The position numbers and the translations under genes are program-made. Under the pieces are notes generated by a model that saw only the letters and a list, made by a program, of their open reading frames with translations, was not told the origin of the DNA and searched no databases. Below are positions 60,692 through 64,000 of a stretch of DNA of 64,000 nt, one piece after another. Within the stretch, counting starts at the first letter, position 1, and each line of letters starts with the position of its first letter. Origin of the DNA: Acinetobacter bereziniae LMG 1003 = CIP 70.12 (GTDB taxonomy: Bacteria > Pseudomonadota > Gammaproteobacteria > Pseudomonadales > Moraxellaceae); NCBI RefSeq assembly GCF_000368925.1, contig NZ_KB849755.1, positions 1,170,620-1,234,619 on the forward strand, in the 5' to 3' direction.

Positions 60692-62029
60692 TTATTCGAT
60701 AGGTTTAATATTGAGTTGAACAGGTACTTTAACCAAAACACTTAAACCGCCTAATTCCTCGCTGCGAGAAAGGAATAGCTCGCCACCCAAATGCTGTATG
60801 GCTTTATCTACGATCGACAAACCTAAACCACTTCCCACCTCTAAGTGATGATGCACACGATAAAAACGTTTTAACACTTTATCATACATCTCTGTATCTA
60901 TGCCTGGACCACTGTCTTCAATTAAAACATAAGCAAAATCATGGATATCAGCAAAGACTGAAATATTAATCATTCCTGAGACAGGTGTATATTTAATTGC
61001 ATTATCAATTAAATTAAAAATAATTGAATGAAGGCTATGTTCGACACTTTTTAACACAACAGTTTCATTACGTATAAAACCCAAATCAATATCTTTTTCC
61101 ATCGCTAGATTCATCAATTGCTCGACGCAATTGAGTGCAACATCATTCAGTTTAAATTGCGTGACCTGCACTTCATGATTCAGCGAAGCGTCTTGTTTCG
61201 CCAAAGCAAGTAACTGCGTCACTAAATGCTGCATACGTGCTAAACCTTTACTGAGGTTTTTTAGATTTTCCTCTTCAGGAAATTGGCTCATTAAAATTTT
61301 AGTTTGTAAATTCAATGCTGTTATGGGAGTTCGCAGTTCATGCGCAGCATCTGCTACAAATTGCCGCTGCTCTTGTTGTGCTTCAGAAATCCGCTCAAAT
61401 AAATGATTCATTTCCTGAATGGTAGGTAATAATTCTTCTGGATAATGCGCATTTTGAATCGCCACCAACGAATTAGAATCACGCTTTGCCAATTCAGATT
61501 TAAAGTCCTCTAAAGGTTTTAAGCTGCGGCGAATAATATAGACCAAGCCCAATAAAGCAAATGGAATAATCAACAAATAAGGCAAAAACATGCTTCCTGC
61601 AAGCTCTAAAGCCAAATGCTCTCTGACTTTTTCCTGTTGACTAATTTGAATCTGAAAGTTCGCTGTCGGTAAAATATAGGTAATCCATGTCCCATTTGCG
61701 GTCTCTTGACTATAAAACCCAGCTTTCTGCTTAGGTTCAATAATCACATGATGAGGGGTGTTTTGAACCTGTTGAGGGTTTGCATAAGACCAAACATCTA
61801 TAAATAGATCCTCCTCATGATAGCGCTTATGCTCATCGAAATGGCTTTGAATAGGTCGAGGGTTAAGTTCAACCCGCTCCGCCAAATAAACCATTTGTGC
61901 ATCAAGAATTTCATTAATTTCTTCTAAAGAAATTTTATAAGCTGAAAAAATTAATACGCAGCCCAATAAAATACTAAAGATAGAGGTATAACGAATTAAA
62001 CGCTTTCTTAGAGAAAATGCAGTTCCCAT
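60692..62029 (-). CDS. pmrB: Sensor histidine kinase PmrB
   Basis: A 445-residue sensor with two membrane helices (about 11-31 and 143-167) around a periplasmic domain, a HAMP-like linker (RRSLKPLEDFKSELAKRD), the phosphoacceptor VADAAHELRTPITAL with His230, N box NLIDNAIKYTPVSG, and G boxes DSGPGIDTEMYDK and GSGLGLSIVDKAI. It phosphorylates PmrA in response to acid or metal signals; mutations in its homologs cause colistin resistance in Acinetobacter. It starts 1 nt after the pmrA stop. Confidence 0.93.
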   Translation of the reverse strand: MGTAFSLRKRLIRYTSIFSILLGCVLIFSAYKISLEEINEILDAQMVYLAERVELNPRPIQSHFDEHKRYHEEDLFIDVWSYANPQQVQNTPHHVIIEPKQKAGFYSQETANGTWITYILPTANFQIQISQQEKVREHLALELAGSMFLPYLLIIPFALLGLVYIIRRSLKPLEDFKSELAKRDSNSLVAIQNAHYPEELLPTIQEMNHLFERISEAQQEQRQFVADAAHELRTPITALNLQTKILMSQFPEEENLKNLSKGLARMQHLVTQLLALAKQDASLNHEVQVTQFKLNDVALNCVEQLMNLAMEKDIDLGFIRNETVVLKSVEHSLHSIIFNLIDNAIKYTPVSGMINISVFADIHDFAYVLIEDSGPGIDTEMYDKVLKRFYRVHHHLEVGSGLGLSIVDKAIQHLGGELFLSRSEELGGLSVLVKVPVQLNIKPIE

Positions 62030-62030
62030 A

Positions 62031-62723
62031 TTATTCTGCTTTATGTGCTTGCCCCAAACGATAGCCTAAACCACGAATTGTACGAATAATATCTTTACCT
62101 AATTTTGAACGGATGTGATGAACATAAACTTCAATCGTATTGCTGTTGATTTCACTATCAAAAGCATACAATTTATCTTCTAAATTTGCTTTAGAAAATA
62201 TTTTATTGGGATGCGTCATCAGTGGAATCAAAATTGCCCATTCTCGGTTAGACAGCTCAACTGGCTCACCTTTCAATGTTGCAATATGTTGTTCAACATC
62301 TAAAACAATCTCACCATTCTTTAACAGATTCGATGACTGCCCCATCACCTCTTTTGCAGCATCTCCAGAACGGCGTAATAGTGCATGAATACGCGCTACA
62401 AGCTCATCAAATTCATAAGGTTTAATCAAGTAATCATCTGCACCTTGGTTTAAACCATCAACACGATTTTGTAATTGATCACGTGCTGAAATAATCAGTA
62501 CAGGTAAGCCTGAACGTTGACGAATTTGCTTTAAAACTTGCATTCCGTCCATCATTGGTAAGCCTAAATCGAGTAAAACCAAATCAAATTGTTTTTCTGA
62601 GATGAGTTTTAAACCATCTAAGCCATTATTGACCCATTCAACATCAAAGCCTTGGTATTTCAACAATGTTTTCGATGATTCTGCGATCATAAAATCATCT
62701 TCTATCATTAAAATTTTGGTCAT
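62031..62723 (-). CDS. pmrA: Response regulator PmrA
   Basis: A 230-residue OmpR-type regulator. The receiver has the acidic pair EDD (residues 8-10), phosphoacceptor Asp52 in LVLLDLGLPMMDG and the Lys in LIKPYEFDEL; the C-terminal winged helix ends in SNTIEVYVHHIRSKLGKDII and TIRGLGYRLGQ. It activates pmrC and its own operon. It sits 17 nt downstream of pmrC and directly upstream of pmrB, the Acinetobacter order. Confidence 0.94.
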   Translation of the reverse strand: MTKILMIEDDFMIAESSKTLLKYQGFDVEWVNNGLDGLKLISEKQFDLVLLDLGLPMMDGMQVLKQIRQRSGLPVLIISARDQLQNRVDGLNQGADDYLIKPYEFDELVARIHALLRRSGDAAKEVMGQSSNLLKNGEIVLDVEQHIATLKGEPVELSNREWAILIPLMTHPNKIFSKANLEDKLYAFDSEINSNTIEVYVHHIRSKLGKDIIRTIRGLGYRLGQAHKAE

Positions 62724-62740
62724 GCTCTATGTCCTTTCAA

Positions 62741-64000
62741 TCAACTGTTCACTGCACATTGGTGCAACATATTGTTCTTTTGATCAATCACCTGAGTTTG
62801 AATATTCAATAAACTCAAAAGACTTGGAAATAAATTATCTTGACTCAATTTTGCTGCTTTTTGTTGAGTTAAACAATTAATTTGTTTTGCAGATGCAGCT
62901 TTCCAGTTCTCTGAAAACCACATCAACATCGGGACATGAGTCTGTTGAGTAGGCGCAATTGCATAAGGTGCACCATGCAAATACATGCCACGCTCACCTG
63001 TAGACTCACCATGATCAGACAAATACCAGAAACCAGTTCGATAGTTGTCTTGCTGCTTTAAGCTTTCAATCACTTGATTCAAAATATGGTCAGTATAGAC
63101 AATCGAATTATCATAAGTGTTGATTAATTCAGTTGAAGAGCACCCTTGAATCGCATTGCTTTCACAGGTTGGTTTAAATTTCTTAAATTCATTCGGTGCA
63201 CGCTTGTAATAAGCTGGTCCATGACTACCCATTTGGTGTAAAACAATCAAATGAGGTTGTTTGTCATCTTTAGGTAATTGCTTGAGATATACATTTAAAC
63301 TATCAACCAAAATACCATCTAAACACTCACCACCTTGACACCATTTCTTTTCTAATTCTTGAGGAATAACAAACTTCTCAACACGATCACAGGTACCTTT
63401 ACAGCCTGAATTATTATCAATCCAAGTCACCTTATACCCTGCACGTTGTGCAATATCCAATAATCCTTCTCGGTGACTCGCAAGTTGCTCATCATAATTT
63501 ACACGTGGCATACCTGAAAACATACAAGGTACTGATACAGCTGTTGCAGTACCACATGAGCTAACTTGAGAAAAATTAATAAGATCCGCCTGCTTAGATA
63601 GCTCGGGATTGGTATTTTTAGCATAACCATTTAACGCGAAACTTTCTGCGCGTGCTGTTTCACCCACCACCAAAACCATCAATTTGGGTTTATGCTGTAA
63701 AGCAATATCCTCAACGATATGTGCATCTTCACCATAACGAATCAAAGGCAAATTCTTTTTAGGTGCTTTTTTATGGAAATATGAAAGCGTTGAAGCCACT
63801 GTATTCTGAGGTGAAATCATACCTTTTAGATCACGATGCTCACGAAAAATAGCAGCATAATCGACATAGAATACAAATAATAATCCACCAATAACAGCTA
63901 AAGAACCCACAATATTAAGCCCTTTAAAAAGCACAATCTTGCTTATTTTTTCAGGTTTAATACGGATCCATAAAATCAAAAGAATAGGTAAAATAACAAA
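62741..64000 (-). CDS. pmrC: Lipid A phosphoethanolamine transferase PmrC/EptA, C-terminal part (cut by window end)
   Basis: About 415-420 residues of a protein normally near 550. Visible are the end of the membrane part (SLAVIGGLLFVFYVDYAAIF), then the periplasmic sulfatase-fold domain: VVGETARAESFALNGYAKNT with nucleophilic Thr, SCGTATAVSVPCMFSGM, NNSGCKGTCDRV, HQMGSHGPAYYKR and SDHGESTGERGMYLHG with zinc ligands. It adds phosphoethanolamine to lipid A and lowers polymyxin binding. The N-terminus and promoter lie right of the window; frame continuity to 64000 is open. Confidence 0.93.
   Translation of the reverse strand, partial: FVILPILLILWIRIKPEKISKIVLFKGLNIVGSLAVIGGLLFVFYVDYAAIFREHRDLKGMISPQNTVASTLSYFHKKAPKKNLPLIRYGEDAHIVEDIALQHKPKLMVLVVGETARAESFALNGYAKNTNPELSKQADLINFSQVSSCGTATAVSVPCMFSGMPRVNYDEQLASHREGLLDIAQRAGYKVTWIDNNSGCKGTCDRVEKFVIPQELEKKWCQGGECLDGILVDSLNVYLKQLPKDDKQPHLIVLHQMGSHGPAYYKRAPNEFKKFKPTCESNAIQGCSSTELINTYDNSIVYTDHILNQVIESLKQQDNYRTGFWYLSDHGESTGERGMYLHGAPYAIAPTQQTHVPMLMWFSENWKAASAKQINCLTQQKAAKLSQDNLFPSLLSLLNIQTQVIDQKNNMLHQCAVNS

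Overview
The window is an AT-rich gammaproteobacterial chromosome segment that I assign to the genus Acinetobacter. The assignment rests on an RND efflux operon that reads as AdeI-AdeJ-AdeK, a PmrC-PmrA-PmrB cluster in Acinetobacter order, an IS30-family element matching ISAba125, and the order TPR protein-lolB-ispE-tRNA-Gln-prs-rplY-pth, which is shared with Pseudomonas. I cannot fix the species. Most of the window is housekeeping chromosome with small accessory patches.

Layout. 1-6.4 kb: start of hemA (minus strand), then TPR protein, lolB, ispE, three identical tRNA-Gln genes, prs, rplY, pth and panD. 6.4-9 kb: a DUF2157-like membrane protein with a GDYXXLXY partner. 9-11.7 kb: FMN riboswitch with ribB, a DUF1289 protein and trhO. 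11.9-14.2 kb: DedA, a LysE-type exporter and a DUF4282 protein. 14.3-16.4 kb: UPF0149 and PA3496-family genes with an IS5-family insertion at the ribosome binding site of the latter. 16.8-23.5 kb: rpoD, ybeD, lipB, an SCP2-like protein with an iron alcohol dehydrogenase, and an APC permease. 23.5-26.5 kb: a WrbA-like flavoprotein, a divergent SDR/HxlR pair and two paralogous small secreted proteins. 26.5-32.5 kb: trmL, cysG, serS, an RsiV-like lipoprotein, lolA, rpmA and rplU. 32.9-36 kb: ispB and a membrane protein of the so-called site-specific recombinase family. 36.1-42.7 kb: a PAP2 phosphatase and adeIJK. 42.8-50.4 kb: a YbjQ pair, an exported deiminase-like enzyme, unknown proteins, an SDR and valS. 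50.5-55.7 kb: an accessory patch with a frameshifted SMI1/KNR4 gene, a DUF559 endonuclease among palindromic repeats, an SDR, a tiny lipoprotein, a coiled-coil J-domain protein and two unknown exported proteins. 56-64 kb: ammonium transporter, PAP2 phosphatase, intact ISAba125-like element, LPS-kinase-like protein and pmrB-pmrA-pmrC, with pmrC cut by the window end.

Functional themes. Envelope biogenesis is prominent: lolA and lolB, ispE and ispB (isoprenoid precursors and quinone side chain), adeIJK efflux, pmrCAB lipid A modification, and two PAP2 phosphatases. Translation genes are also frequent (tRNA-Gln x3, rplY, pth, rplU, rpmA, serS, valS, trmL, trhO). The signals I find most worth checking are: (i) a 9-bp-arm palindrome covering the -10 region of the apparent promoter of the PAP2-adeIJK operon; (ii) a DUF559 nuclease gene bracketed by CCCTCTCC/GGAGAGGG palindromes; (iii) an IS5-family insertion with a 5-bp duplication three bases from a Shine-Dalgarno; (iv) a YbjQ-type membrane protein whose reading frame has no normal start codon; (v) a dispersed intergenic repeat and a pair of secreted paralogs; (vi) a C-terminal J-like domain on a long charged coiled coil. 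No CRISPR array, prophage or clear new defence system is visible.
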